NCBI GenBank assembly: GCA_013350335.1
Contig: CM023534.1
Coordinates: 1,798,001-1,862,000, forward strand
Reading direction: 5' to 3'
DNA from: Chimonanthus salicifolius
Taxonomy: Eukaryota; Streptophyta; Magnoliopsida; Laurales; Calycanthaceae
DNA length: 64,000 nt
In this document: positions 35,201 to 45,117 of the stretch, one piece after another
How positions within the stretch are numbered: position 1 is the stretch's first letter
How the letters are laid out: every line of letters begins with the position of its first letter
Position numbers and translations under genes: made by a program
The notes under the pieces: model-generated
What the model was told of the DNA's origin: nothing
The model's input: only the letters and a program-made list of their open reading frames with translations
Database searches by the model: none

Positions 35201-36493
35201 TGAGCTATAACTGTAGTCCAACGGGTTGAACCTGATCATTTCTCCCATAGCAGTGCTGAACAAAAATGCACTCAAATTGAAGTGGCACTTGACAGTATTA
35301 CTGCACTCACCAGCTTCTCCATTTTGCCTGCCCCAGTTGATCATGTTGCAAGTTCATACTTTGTTATGTTCTATACGAGGAATTTTTCTTCTTCTTCTTC
35401 TTCTTCTCTCTCTCTCTCTCTCTCTCTCTGAATATGATCTTATTAGATTTAACTCTTATGCCCCAGGATCAAGCACAACCCCTAAAGCTTCAATATCTAA
35501 AGAATCACTTCCTTTTGGCTTCAATAGACAAATTTGGGCATCTCCGTTATGTGGACACAAGTACAGGTGATGCAGTTGGTTATTATAGGACAGGTTTCCG
35601 TTGTAACGTAATGCAGGTGAATCCCTTTAATGCAGTTGTCGGTTTAGGACATTCCTCTGGCAAGGTTACCATGTGGAAACCCACTAGTGGTGCCCCTCTT
35701 GTCAATATGCTGTGCCATCAAGCTCCTGTCTCAGCCTTGGCATTCCATAGTGGGGGCCATCTTATGGCCACTGCAGGGAAGGATAAAAAGATCAAGCTGT
35801 GGGATTTGAGGAAATTTGAAGTACTGAACACATATGCTGGCCATGCGACGACCTTGGAGTTCAGTCAAAAGGGGTCCTTCTGGCCTATTGGTAGTGGATC
35901 CCGGGTTCATATCTGGAGGGATTCATCAGGCAATCAGGACTACACCCGTTACATGAGCCATTCAATGGTGAAAGGGTATCAGGTGAAAAAGTCATGTTCC
36001 AACCATATGAGGATGTGCTGGGACTCGGACATTCAATGGGTATGTCTTCAATTCTTGTTCCAGGATCAGGAGAACCTAACTTTGATACTTGGGTGGCAAA
36101 CCCATATGAAACATCTCGTCAGCAAAGGGAAAAGGAGGTGCATGCCCTCCTTGACAAGCTCCCTCCAGAGTCTATCATGCTAGACCCGAAAAAGATAGGT
36201 TCTGTTCAGTCAGTTAAGAAAAAGGAAAAGCCCAGTAAGCAGGAAAGGGAGGTGGAGTTGGAGGCAGCCATTGATGCTGCCAAGAGCATTCCCTTGAAGA
36301 AGAAAACGAAAGGGAGAAATAAGCCGAGTAGAGAGAAAATAAGAAGCAAGAGGGGATATTCAAGGCAAAGAGGCCATTCCTGGAGGAACAGATAGGGGAG
36401 GAGCAGTCTAAAAAGAAGCAGAGAATCAACAAGGAAGGGACTGTGTTACCTAAAGCTCTACAGCGGTTTGCTCGTCGTAAGCAGGTACTTTAA
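19738..36493 (+). CDS. UTP7: UTP7/BING4 (WDR46-type) WD-repeat protein, last exon frame-disrupted
   Basis: Exons: 19738-19767 (MEKVEPSSER), 20786-20851, 20940-21029, 21394-21526, 23143-23261, 27924-27991, 29626-29674 and 35467-36493, with matching phases up to exon 8. Family landmarks in order: LYGRTAKAAAKAEK, GLEKTWRIKQESI, VDILSSRKAFDIVLP, LGPYTLDYTPSGRHMV, VRETVRDVVFLHN, YPYIYNSHGTELHCL. The large exon 8 holds the WD-repeat core and the BING4 C-terminal domain (NHFLLASIDKFGHLRY, GHLMATAGKDKKIKLWDLRK, GSGEPNFDTWVANPYETS), a basic KKKTKGRNKPS tail and LQRFARRKQVL before TAA at 36491. Yeast Utp7 and its relatives act in the nucleolar SSU processome that makes 18S rRNA. Exon 8 needs a one-base change near 35981-35990 and another near 36330-36345 to stay in frame, plus a compensating pair near 35870-35896. 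It is either a young pseudogene or has local sequence errors; exons 1-7 are intact. Confidence 0.88.
19870..20275 (+). mobile_element. LINE RNase H 3' fragment in UTP7 intron 1
   Basis: Translates to ANAIAWAKR, then LVPLLRDIRRLVWVLDASFG and ADFLVKVGVE. This is the characteristic end of a plant LINE RNase H domain, followed by a T-rich non-coding tail. Strongly 5'-truncated. Confidence 0.65.
20312..20489 (+). repeat. Tandem duplication, 89-bp unit
   Basis: Two adjacent copies (20312-20400 and 20401-20489) starting ATAATGCTCCTAGCTCC and ending AAAAAGCTGGATG, with only a few differences. Intronic in UTP7. Confidence 0.93.
23420..23576 (+). mobile_element. LINE 3' tail in UTP7 intron 5
   Basis: T-rich non-coding tail ending TTATATATTAATATATGAACC, then CATTTC and a 12-A run, resembling the 3' end of a LINE. 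No coding remnant was recognised, so support is compositional. Confidence 0.4.
24548..25660 (-). mobile_element. L1-type LINE 3' part in UTP7 intron 5
   Basis: Starts on the + strand with TTTTTTGAAAGGTAACTTCATTAA, the reverse of the LINE 3' tail. The minus strand gives an RNase H start, SSSLLKLNFDGNCVCDLGLA, at about 25057-25170. A zf-RVT-like segment (SVAILWSVWKQHNERIFKRK) is at about 25480-25600. Frames are broken and it is 5'-truncated. A 25-base C run (24695-24719) lies within it. Confidence 0.72.
24695..24719. repeat. Poly-C homopolymer, 25 bases
   Basis: Uninterrupted C run just after CAC in the tail of the minus-strand LINE. Confidence 0.95.
25888..25907. repeat. (AT)n microsatellite
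   Basis: About ten AT dinucleotides in UTP7 intron 5. Confidence 0.9.
26653..26694 (+). other. G-quadruplex-forming run in UTP7 intron 5
   Basis: Six G-runs of 4 to 7 separated by TT or AGA (GGGGTTGGGGTTGGGGG, AGA, GGGGGGG, TT, GGGGG, TT, GGGG) on the transcribed-sense strand. This meets the usual four-run G4 pattern with very short loops, so both DNA and pre-mRNA could fold. Confidence 0.85.
29930..30830 (+). repeat. LTR-like block, split by the hAT insertion
   Basis: Contains CTCTTATATAAGTTGTAG (TATA-like), a GAATAATACATTTTTTGAGATTC polyadenylation-like zone near 30080-30110 and a pyrimidine-rich leader at 30180-30740, in LTR-like order. It probably resumes after the hAT element at 34564 for a few hundred bases. 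No end motifs or target duplication were fixed. Confidence 0.4.
32174..32215. repeat. (TA)n microsatellite
   Basis: About 20 uninterrupted TA dinucleotides interrupting the transposase region of the hAT element. Confidence 0.95.
33775..34190 (+). repeat. Purine-rich AGAAGA/AGCAGC tract inside the hAT element
   Basis: About 415 bp of nearly pure A/G with AGA, AAG and AGC triplets on the + strand. It yields long low-complexity Arg/Lys open frames on + and Ser/Leu/Phe frames on -, which are composition artefacts. It lies in the 5' part of the transposon, before the transposase coding remnants. Confidence 0.85.
35390..35431. repeat. (CTT)n(CT)n just upstream of UTP7 exon 8
   Basis: CTT triplets then about ten CT dinucleotides, ending 36 bases before the exon 8 acceptor. 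It could serve as part of, or alter, the polypyrimidine tract. Confidence 0.9.
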
Positions 36494-38007
36494 CTTTGGG
36501 TCTTGTATCAGATTGGCAGTGATGGCTTTAGCTTGATTGCTTTTGTATTCAGTGGGAACTTCAGAGCCCCCAAAATTTTGATAATTCTTTTTCTAAATAT
36601 CTAAAATGTATTGAAGAGCATTTGGCCAGTTGTTTTGATGTTATAGATAACTGTCTCTCCCCATACATGCAGCATATACTTGTGAATCCATGAATGTTAA
36701 GCCTACCATGTGAATTTCTTTAGGCAGGTAGGCTAGGCTATTCCATTTTTTTTTTTTTTTAAACGTAGGTATCTTTACTTCATATTGGAGATAGACAAAT
36801 CCCATAGATACACGAAACCACTCGCAAGCTTTGTGTATCAGGTAAGTCTGAGAGAAGCTAAACCCCAAACCTCAGCAATAAATTTGGAGCCCCGGCCTTT
36901 CCCTTTTATCTATCTATCTATCTTCTCCTTTTGAACATTTACATCAATCCATCTTTTCCTTGGGATCTAATGAATAGGACCGTAGAGTGGCTTGTTTGGA
37001 ACTAGAGAATGACCGTGATATATTTGAGCTCTGGGTCACTTTGTTCGCATGGTCAACATAATTATGGTTGGAATTAGCAACTGAAATAATCAAATGATTT
37101 TGTTCATTATAACTAGTTAATGTTTCACAATTAATGAACTGGATTTATTGTCATGATCAAGCTTTTATAGATTGATGAGCATTTTTAGGAAGTAGCTGAT
37201 CAGCTTAGCAGACAATGAGAATCCTTGATAGAAGTCTTTTAGTATGAAATGGGAATTGATATGGACACTGATATTTTTTTTATAACGAGAGACTGAATTT
37301 GTCTTTTTGTTTGTTTGTTATTATTTAAGTGGTGAAAAACATACACTAGTGTCCTTTGTTATTAATCACCGATGTCCCTATCTATTCCCATGAGACGTGA
37401 GGACATACTTTTTAAATAGAAGAAAGCCTACAACCTCGGAGACTTAGGGTTGCAATATTGAGCAATTGTTACAGGAGGCACTGTGTCTAGGCTATTATTG
37501 TTGATACTAGAGGAAGGCTTGTCACTGTCAAACGTTTCCAATTGCAATTAACCCATTGTCTGTGTGGTATAAAATGGACAGTCTGTTCTCTTGATCTAAA
37601 TTGCTTATTGAAAAAAAAAAAATTGCGAAAAAAAAAAGTGTGGCCAACAGTTTTCGTCAAGGTTCTTCGAGGTGCAATTTGTTTTTCTGGAAAACTTTTA
37701 GTCTGGTCAATGTGGGTTGTCTTGGCTTGTCTGGGTGGGTGAGGTCTACCTTTGTTTTGGTCCCAGCTAGCCCAAATAGTTATGGCAAAATGTTAGAAAA
37801 GGAAAAAAAAAAATGAAAAACATATTAATCTACACTTTTCAAAAAAAAAAAAAGAAGAAGTAGAGCAACAAGGGGTTACGCCCTTATCCTGTCTGCCATT
37901 GGATTTCATCAACGGCTCACAATGATTGACACTCGAACCATAGGATACTGTGTAAAATGATAATATTACCAACATGATATCAATTCATTGTGAAGAGATG
38001 GATCAAC
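36494..38007. other. UTP7 3' flank, no gene seen
   Basis: AT-rich sequence with short homopolymers. A T-run followed by AAACGTAGGTATCTTTACTTC (36748-36782) resembles the reverse strand of a LINE tail. No coding region is supported. Confidence 0.5.
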
Positions 38008-38274
38008 CAGGGGTTTAAAAATCGGTATCGGCCGATATATCGGCCGATACGATATGTCGACCGATATATCGCTATCGGCCGATAAGTTTCTCTTTCTTCT
38101 TTGTTTTTTTAAATATCGGCCGATATTTTGATATCGGGCCGATATAATACGGCCGATATCAAGGCCGATATTGTGAATATCGGCCGATACGATACATATC
38201 GGCCGATATTCACAAGGCCAAAACCGATATATATCGGCCGATACGTATCGTATCGGCCGATATTTAAACCCCTG
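38008..38274. mobile_element. hAT-type MITE, ATCGGCCGAT-rich, copy 1
   Basis: 267 bp with perfect 8-bp target duplication GGATCAAC (38000-38007 and 38275-38282). Terminal inverted repeats read CAGGGGTTTAAA at the left and TTTAAACCCCTG at the right. It contains eight perfect ATCGGCCGAT motifs plus at least four one-base variants, and a 19-bp perfect inverted repeat (38171-38189 with 38197-38215). It has no coding capacity. Confidence 0.92.
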
Positions 38275-39347
38275 GGATCAACCACAGGGTTGTCCCTCAG
38301 CGGACCTATCTGATCTCAGCATAAACAAACGGATTTGAACACTTGTATCAGCTTGTTAGGGTTGTGATCGAGCTAAATTCTTGAACACGTTTAGATAAGA
38401 GCGCACAGGTTTGGCCTTTACAAGAAGCTCATGAAAGTCCATAGCGCTTTTGGCCCATTTAGTTATTATATTTGTGTATTTCTGGTTTATTTTCTCTTTT
38501 TTAAAACTATTTTGAAATTAATTAGAAAAATGATCATTATATTGAAATTAGACATGATGATCTATAAGTGGACTAACGTTAAAACTCAATTTCTAATTAC
38601 TTATAGTGGTCGAAGTTACGAATCTTGGTCTTGAAAGACGCCTTGTAACTTTTATCACTAATATTAAGTAGTTAAAAATTGAATTTATTTCGTTTGTAGC
38701 TCATAATGTCTAATTTAACATTCTCAAAGACTATTTTTTTTTTCAAATGAGGCTTTAACTTTGAAAACCCTAACAAGCTTCCAGGAGGGCTTAGACATCT
38801 GTTTATAAATGGACTTGGGCTTCTATAGACCATAACTCAGCTTGTACCCATACCACAAACACCCCTAATCGAATAACATATATGGCTGTGTTTGGATGGA
38901 GGTGACATCCCATTACCCCTGTTTGGTAACTAAGGGAAAGAGTAAAAAATCAACTTTTTACTCCTCTCTTTCCATTTTTTTAAAACCTTTTCTAAGCTAA
39001 GGTATCATAGTACTGATCAAGTGGTTAATATCTTCGTCAACTTTATTTCAACTTTTACGAGATGAATTTTATGTGATTGACGAGCCTGTAAGCTCGAGAG
39101 AGTATATCAATGTTAGTTTAAGATTTAGATTAGAATAAGATTAGTTAAATTTAATTAGTTAATTTGTAAGGGCAGTTGGTATCACCTGTGTAGGTTTTAC
39201 GTTGGATTTTCCGCTATTCCCAAATCTATAATAACTACTATTGCCATTTATTATAAAAGGACTCACTCGTCCATCTACTAGATGTGGTGAGATTTCTTTC
39301 ACTTTTTATTATCCCAGAATTGATGATAAAAATGCTAAAAGAAACTT

Positions 39348-39933
39348 TGTGAAACCCCTGCCACCGATGTGGGAAGAGTCCCACATCAGTAGTGGAGGCT
39401 AAATGGAGGGGGTATTTAAGAGGCCCAAGCCCATTAAACTAGCATGACGCGTTTTGGGCCGGGCCAGTTGGGTCTGGGCTCAAAGGCAAAACCGTGCAGG
39501 CTCGCTTGTGTGCAAGGCCTAGAGCGGACAATATCTTGCTGAGTTTGAGCCCTAAGCCCTGTATATGGGTCGGGTCGTTACAAATGGTATCAGAGCCTCA
39601 GTTCAACTCTCGGACTGTGTGGGCCTTTCCTCCTTCCCTGGTGTTGTTGAGCTAAGTCGGGTTGAGCCGGGGGCGGCTCGAGGCTTAGTGGGGGTGATTG
39701 TGAAACCCCTGCTACCGATGTGGGAAGAGTCCCACATCGGTAGTGGAGGCTAAATAGAGGGGGTATTTAAGAGGCCAAAGCCCATTAAACTAGCATGACG
39801 CGTTTTGGGCCGGGCCAGTTGGGTCCGGGCTCAAAGGCAAAACCGTGCAGGCTCGCTTGTGTGCGAGGCCCAGAGCGGACAATATCTTGCTGAGTTTGAG
39901 TCCTAAGCCCTGTATATGGGTCGGGTCATTACA
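39348..39933 (+). mobile_element. TRIM retrotransposon (terminal-repeat in miniature)
   Basis: 586 bp. Two 235-bp direct repeats, 39348-39582 and 39699-39933, begin TGTGAAACCCCTG and end TTACA, with only a handful of differences. Between them are 116 bp with the primer-binding site TGGTATCAGAGCC (39585-39597) and a purine-rich GGCTTAGTGGGGGTGAT just before the right LTR. Flanks AACTT (39343-39347) and AACCT (39934-39938) fit a 5-bp target duplication with one mismatch. No coding capacity; it would depend on proteins of another element. Confidence 0.95.
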
Positions 39934-39938
39934 AACCT

Positions 39939-41513
39939 CACTGTTGTGTAAAAAATGATCAAGTGTTGGGGGTTGAGGTACAATGTATTGTCACCAATCT
40001 CTTGAACTTTATCATTTTCCTCTATTTTTATTTGTTCTTTCTATGGGACAAACTCTAATTGATTTGTTTTTTCTCTCTTGAAAACAATTATGACTTATGA
40101 TATCAACATAAAGTAAAATAAAATAAAATAAAGAATAACTTTATAGACGGGATGCACCTTTTAGAATTGATAAGTTTCTATGTATTGATTGTGTTTTCAA
40201 TATGATTTTTTTTAATAAAAAATAGTAAAGTAGTTATTTCTCACATTTGAATCAACAAGTGCAATTGGTGATGCCTACTTTTCTTCACCATGTTTGATAA
40301 AATATCAATAGAATTTATATTTACTTAAAATTCTACAACCAACTTTTTTTTTTTTGTTAATTTTAAGATTTATGTTTTTTAAAATAGTATGTTATTATTA
40401 TTGAGATTAAAATAATTAATTAGAATATAAGGATTCTACCCTTGAAGTAGTTCAAGTATTTGAGATTTCAAAAAACATATTAATATATGAGCAACTATAT
40501 GGAACTTCATGATGAGCAACTTTTAAGGCTTAACTTCAGATTGGGTTCTAATAAATTCAACTCAACCTATATAAAAAATATTTAACTTGATTCAAGCTGG
40601 CCTGAATTGCGCAACTCAACTCGATCTGAATTGTTGACCTGACTCAGTCTGAGTGTTATATTAAATTTTTAAGCGGACATCTGATCGTTTCGGGTTGAGT
40701 TTTTCTTTCTTTAATCCAATCTGACCTTAATTTAAAAAATATAAAGTCCAACCCATTTAATCTCTCAAGTTGAGTCATAAGGGTCGAGTTAAAACCCGAC
40801 CCAAGTTTTACCTTGGTGACTATGGTACTTGGATGATTAAAGAATCTTGAGCTCATATGGACAAAGTGACAAAGCTGCATATGAAGAGAGTTGGGGAGCA
40901 ACTAGAGCTAAACTCACCTTGTGCTTACATGAAAAATGTTGTTTTGAGTTGATTGACTTTCTAATTAGATTTATTTTTTACCCAAAACATCAATTGTAAA
41001 TTTGAATTTGAGTTAGGTGGAGCCTAGTTTAAAAAAGTTTGAATTTAGCCAAAAAGTTAGAAGTAGAAACACAATTTAGAAAACCTAATATTCATTAATT
41101 AATGGAAATTTATTGTGTACATCTAGGAGAAAAGACATCACATCAATATATGGAATAAATATTATATTTATAAATTAGATCAAACAATATTTCTATCAAA
41201 AAATTTGTCACAATGGAAATTGTTTTTAATCTCAACGTTTTATAATTGTTTTTGTCAAATTTTTATTAATGTTTTAGAATGAAAATGAAAAGAAGCCCTT
41301 GAAATTGAATTTAAAATAAAATTATTAGATTTCATATAGTTCTAATTTAACTTAAAAAAATTCCAACGTCCACAAATGCCAAATTGCTCCGTTTTCTTCC
41401 GCTCCACTGCTACCGATAATCTCATCCACATCTACAAGCTCAGAGGATAAAAGAAGTAACTCAGAGAAGTATAAGAGAGAATTTCCATCTTCTCTCTCAC
41501 AATCCTCCATACC
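39939..41513. other. AT-rich spacer upstream of RPS17
   Basis: No gene seen. 40540-40810 carries the degenerate GACCC/GGGTCG/CAACCC word repeat also found near 19.1-19.5 kb and 49.0-49.2 kb. Confidence 0.55.
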
Positions 41514-41969
41514 ATGTTATCCCTTCCAAATTCGGCATTCCTCAATCTCTCACTTACCGCAAAACCCCCCAAAAGCTCCAATTCCTCATTCTTCAATGGC
41601 TCCCTCTCCATCTCTTTCCCCACCGCCAAATCCCCCCCTTTCTCCACAGCGGTCACTCCTCTTCCTTCCATTCAAGCCATGAAGAAAATGCAGGGTCGAG
41701 TAGTCTGCGCCACCAGCGACAAGACCGTAGCGGTGGAGGTCGTTCGCCTTGCCCCTCACCCCAAATACAAGCGCAGGGTCAGGATGAAGAAGAAATACCA
41801 AGCGCATGACCCCGACAACCAGTTCAAGGTTGGCGACTTTGTCCAGCTCGAGAAGAGCCGCCCCATCAGCAAGACCAAGACCTTCATCGCTGTCCCTGTT
41901 CCCCCCAGGAACGCACCCAAGCCCATTGGCCTCGGCATCCCTCTTCAGTCTCAGCAGGAGAATGCGTAA
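41514..41969 (+). CDS. RPS17: 30S ribosomal protein S17, chloroplastic
   Basis: Intact single-exon frame of 151 codons, ATG at 41514 and TAA at 41967. Residues 1 to about 55 are Ser/Pro/Thr-rich with almost no acidic residues (MLSLPNSAFLNLSLTAKPPK and onwards), as in a stromal transit peptide. The uS17 domain follows: MKKMQGRVVCATSDKTVAVE, then HPKYKRRVRMKKKYQAHDP, FKVGDFVQLEKSRPISKTKT and a short C-terminal tail. uS17 binds 16S rRNA early in assembly of the 30S subunit of the plastid ribosome. Length is close to the plant family norm of about 150 residues. GC content is clearly higher than the surroundings. An antisense open frame at 41432-41671 is a shadow. Confidence 0.97.
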   Translation: MLSLPNSAFLNLSLTAKPPKSSNSSFFNGSLSISFPTAKSPPFSTAVTPLPSIQAMKKMQGRVVCATSDKTVAVEVVRLAPHPKYKRRVRMKKKYQAHDPDNQFKVGDFVQLEKSRPISKTKTFIAVPVPPRNAPKPIGLGIPLQSQQENA

Positions 41970-41984
41970 CTGTACTCACTCCTT

Positions 41985-42460
41985 GCCTCTTGTTTGATGA
42001 CTGATGTTGGTTTCTTGCTTGCTTTCGCGTTGATTCACTGAATTTCGAATTGGGTGTGTGTCTCCATTGCTGGTTGTGCATGTGGAACTTGGGTTTTCAA
42101 CTTTTGTTTCTGCTGGTGATTCCATATGTCTCTTATTTGATGACTTATGTAGATTTTTGTTCTTATGTTTAATAGATGAATTTCAGATTAGGCATGTTTG
42201 TGAATTGCCGGTGGGCATTTTGGATTTTAATTTTGGTTGAATTATCGGTAGTAGGTTACTTGGTAGCTTGTAGAAGTGAGTTTCTCGAGTGGCCCGACAT
42301 GATTACTGTAGTTGATGAGGTTCTCTCTGCTGCTGCTTGTCCTATTTAATGACTGATAAAGGTTTTACTTTTCATGTTGACTAGGTGAATTTGGAATTGG
42401 GTATGTTTCTGAATTGCTTTTTGTGCATTTGGAATTCAGCCATTCAGGCTCAGAACTGAC
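41985..42460 (+). repeat. Diverged repeats downstream of RPS17
   Basis: Three related segments (about 41992-42090, 42135-42240 and 42345-42465) share the order GATGACT, TAGGTTTT, TTGATT, TGAATTT, ATTGGG, TGTTTCTGAATTGC, GTGCATTTGG. They look like an old partial triplication of the RPS17 3' flank. Confidence 0.65.
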
Positions 42461-42465
42461 TTATT

Positions 42466-43965
42466 GGTGGATGGTGATTTGGTGTTTCTTGGTGATAGTA
42501 TAGGATCCGATTGGGAATTTTGGGAAGTTGAAATTGCCGGGATGGGCATTTTAGTGGGTTTATAATTGCTTTAGTAGTTTCAATGCAGTTTAGATGAGAT
42601 GCAAATAAAGTGCCCTTGAATTGAACCATCTGTGCTACATGGCTGCTTCATACAGAAAAATCAATAATGGTTGCATTTGACCATCTCCATTTTGAGGGTG
42701 GAGGAAGCTCTTACAGTGAGAAAACTTTCCAAATGAGCTAAACACAGCCTAAAGCAGTTAGATGTAAGAAGATAAATCTGATTGATAAGATTAAGCAATG
42801 AACTTTAACGCGGGATGTCCTCAATTTTCATGTATCTTCAATCTTCACTGAGGTTATGCTTAACACTTAACTCTAGTTTATCCATGCCTAAGATAAGAAA
42901 TCTATCACAAGTTATATTGGAGATCCATTCTTATATTGAAGATTAGTTTCATTGGCAGATTCATTGGAAGCAGACATTAATGAGATTCGGGTGATTTGGT
43001 GTCTTGCACTAGCTACAGTGAAACTTAGAATCAAGAATCTTCTTCCTGAGTGCTACAGCAATTCCTGAATATTCATTCCTACCCCAACTCTTACGTCCAG
43101 GCTGCTTTTCTTTTTGGCACTACCACCTTTTTATTACATGTTTGTATTTGGAAACACCAAAAACCACGGGAAAGTTGGGAAATGCTCATGAATGAGAGTG
43201 GAATTCCACCATTTTGGAGTTAAGGAGAGATCCCTCAATTCAAGAATCCTTTTAGTTCAAGGAGCCCTTGTATGAGTACTCCGAATCTATCCAAAATACA
43301 TAACTTCTGCACGAGTTCTCGAGTTCCAACCATCACTGATTCTTTCATTTAGTTCTAGAGATCCAAGGATGCCCTTGATGTCGACTGTGTATTGAAAAGC
43401 AATTAGACTTGCCAAGTAAAACTAACCATGAAGACATTCAATTAACATTTCTATTTCAGCTTAATGTGCAGTCACTAGAGCAATTCTACTTATTTCTTTG
43501 GTGGTATTAGTCATTGAATGACCATGAGAAAGACTTCCTCTATGCTAGAACCTGTATCACAGTTAGAAGGTGCGCTTATTTTCAACTACATGGTGGCAGA
43601 TTTCAGTCAGTGCAGGAAAAAGAACTCAATTGTGTTTATATGACAAAATCCAAGAAAACTGAGGAAAAATGACATGATGAAGAGATTAAATTTCATGAAT
43701 ATGCATCTGTGCAAACTGGTTATGGGTTTTCAAGTCCCACCCACACATATCTAATCATACCTAGATCAGTTCTGCTCCATCTTTCCATCTTACCCCTGCA
43801 TCTGCAGGATAGTCTGTTAGATCTTCAAAAAGTGTGTGTGTATGGAATCCAGTTATATTTCTTTTCATTTGTTCAGTTTCTTAATTTTTCCAATCATGTG
43901 GTAAGTTGACTCGAACTTACAACTTTGTGGTTGCAACAAGAGCACTTCCAAACATGTCACGGGCT
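42466..43965. other. Non-coding sequence, no features recognised
   Basis: Mixed composition, no sustained coding frame and no recognised repeat. Confidence 0.5.
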
Positions 43966-44187
43966 TTTTTTTTTTATGACCCATGTGTCCAGGCGTCTCA
44001 CCTGTATTGGGATAGGGGACAATTTTAACCTGACTAGTCCTTGGGACATGTGCAAGCCTCCCAATCCTCTTACAGACAACGAGTAAGTAACTACGTGGAG
44101 TGACCCGTTGGAGTTGAATGTAAATCGAATTCAAGACCCCACTTATTGAGGTAGGCGCCTTGATCGTCAGGCTAACCCCTAAGGGTT
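43966..44187 (-). mobile_element. tRNA-derived SINE
   Basis: Read on the minus strand it starts AACCCTTAGGGGTTAGC, has an A box (TAGCCTGACGATCAAGG, reverse of 44158-44174) and a B box-like GGGGTCTTGAATTCGA (reverse of 44125-44140), and ends in an A tail of 11 (T run at 43965-43975 on +). Flanks ACATGTCACGGGCT (43952-43965) and ACATGTTGCTGGCT (44188-44201) fit a 14-bp target duplication with three differences. It would be transcribed by Pol III and mobilised by LINE enzymes. Confidence 0.85.
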
Positions 44188-44917
44188 ACATGTTGCTGGC
44201 TTTGACAAAACGGTTGATATTATCAGAACATTTTGTAGATTGTGCTAAACTGGAAATGTTTACTGAAAGCCTTTGCAATGAATTTTGTGGTGCTACTGGT
44301 ATATGTCCGTCATTCTAATTAGTGACCATTCACTGGAAATTTGCATTGAGCTCTACTCATTAGAGATACGGGCCTCATCTCAAAAGTTGTCATCGTCTCT
44401 TTGCCAACTTCATCTGTTTGTTTGAAGGTTCCAATGATGCCTAGATGCTTTAATTCTGCACCCTTCCCCTTAAGCCTTGAATGATGTAGGAGCAGTCTTG
44501 TTCACAGGCCGGGCTAGGTTTGGGCTTTCTTCTATCTTAGCTTGGCCCATTTGGAATTATAAAAGCCAAAGCCCACTTGCATCTGTTGGACTTTACAAGG
44601 TTAAAGCCCAAGCCCATCTATTTACAAGTAGAATAAATTTCAGTTCAAAATTCAATATGTAGATACTTGATCTTGGTAGTTAAAATCATCGTATGTCTTT
44701 AAAGTCACTAAGTAAACTTCATTGTAAATTACAATTAGACATGACAAATTTTACATGTGGAGTTCGTTTTTATGAAAGAGAATTATTAGATCTCAATTAG
44801 ATAATAGAATGTAAAATTAATCATTCATAAGGCCTGATTTCCATTTGTTGATCTTTATCTAAAGGTGAATAGTTCTCCTTAATGGTTGATATTGAGTCCA
44901 TTAACAATCATAAGGAG

Positions 44918-45109
44918 CAAGGGGTACAAAAATCGGTATCGGCCGATATTTTTCTCTTTCCTTCTCTTTTTTTTTTAAATATCGGCCGATATTTTGATAT
45001 CCGTCGATATAATATGGCCAATACGATAAGATATCGGCCGATATGAAGCACTCTGAAACCGATATATATCGGCTGATACGATATGTATCGACCGATATTT
45101 CGACCCCTG
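44918..45109. mobile_element. hAT-type MITE, ATCGGCCGAT-rich, copy 2
   Basis: 192 bp with perfect 8-bp target duplication ATAAGGAG (44910-44917 and 45110-45117). Ends CAAGGGGTACAAAAATCGG and CGACCCCTG are inverted relatives of copy 1, with several TATCGGCCGATAT motifs inside. An internal deletion relative to copy 1 explains the smaller size. Confidence 0.9.
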
Positions 45110-45117
45110 ATAAGGAG

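Noticed and set aside
37861..37975. Possible tRNA-like or SINE fragment after a poly-A run
   Set aside because: No A or B box and no target duplication were identified.
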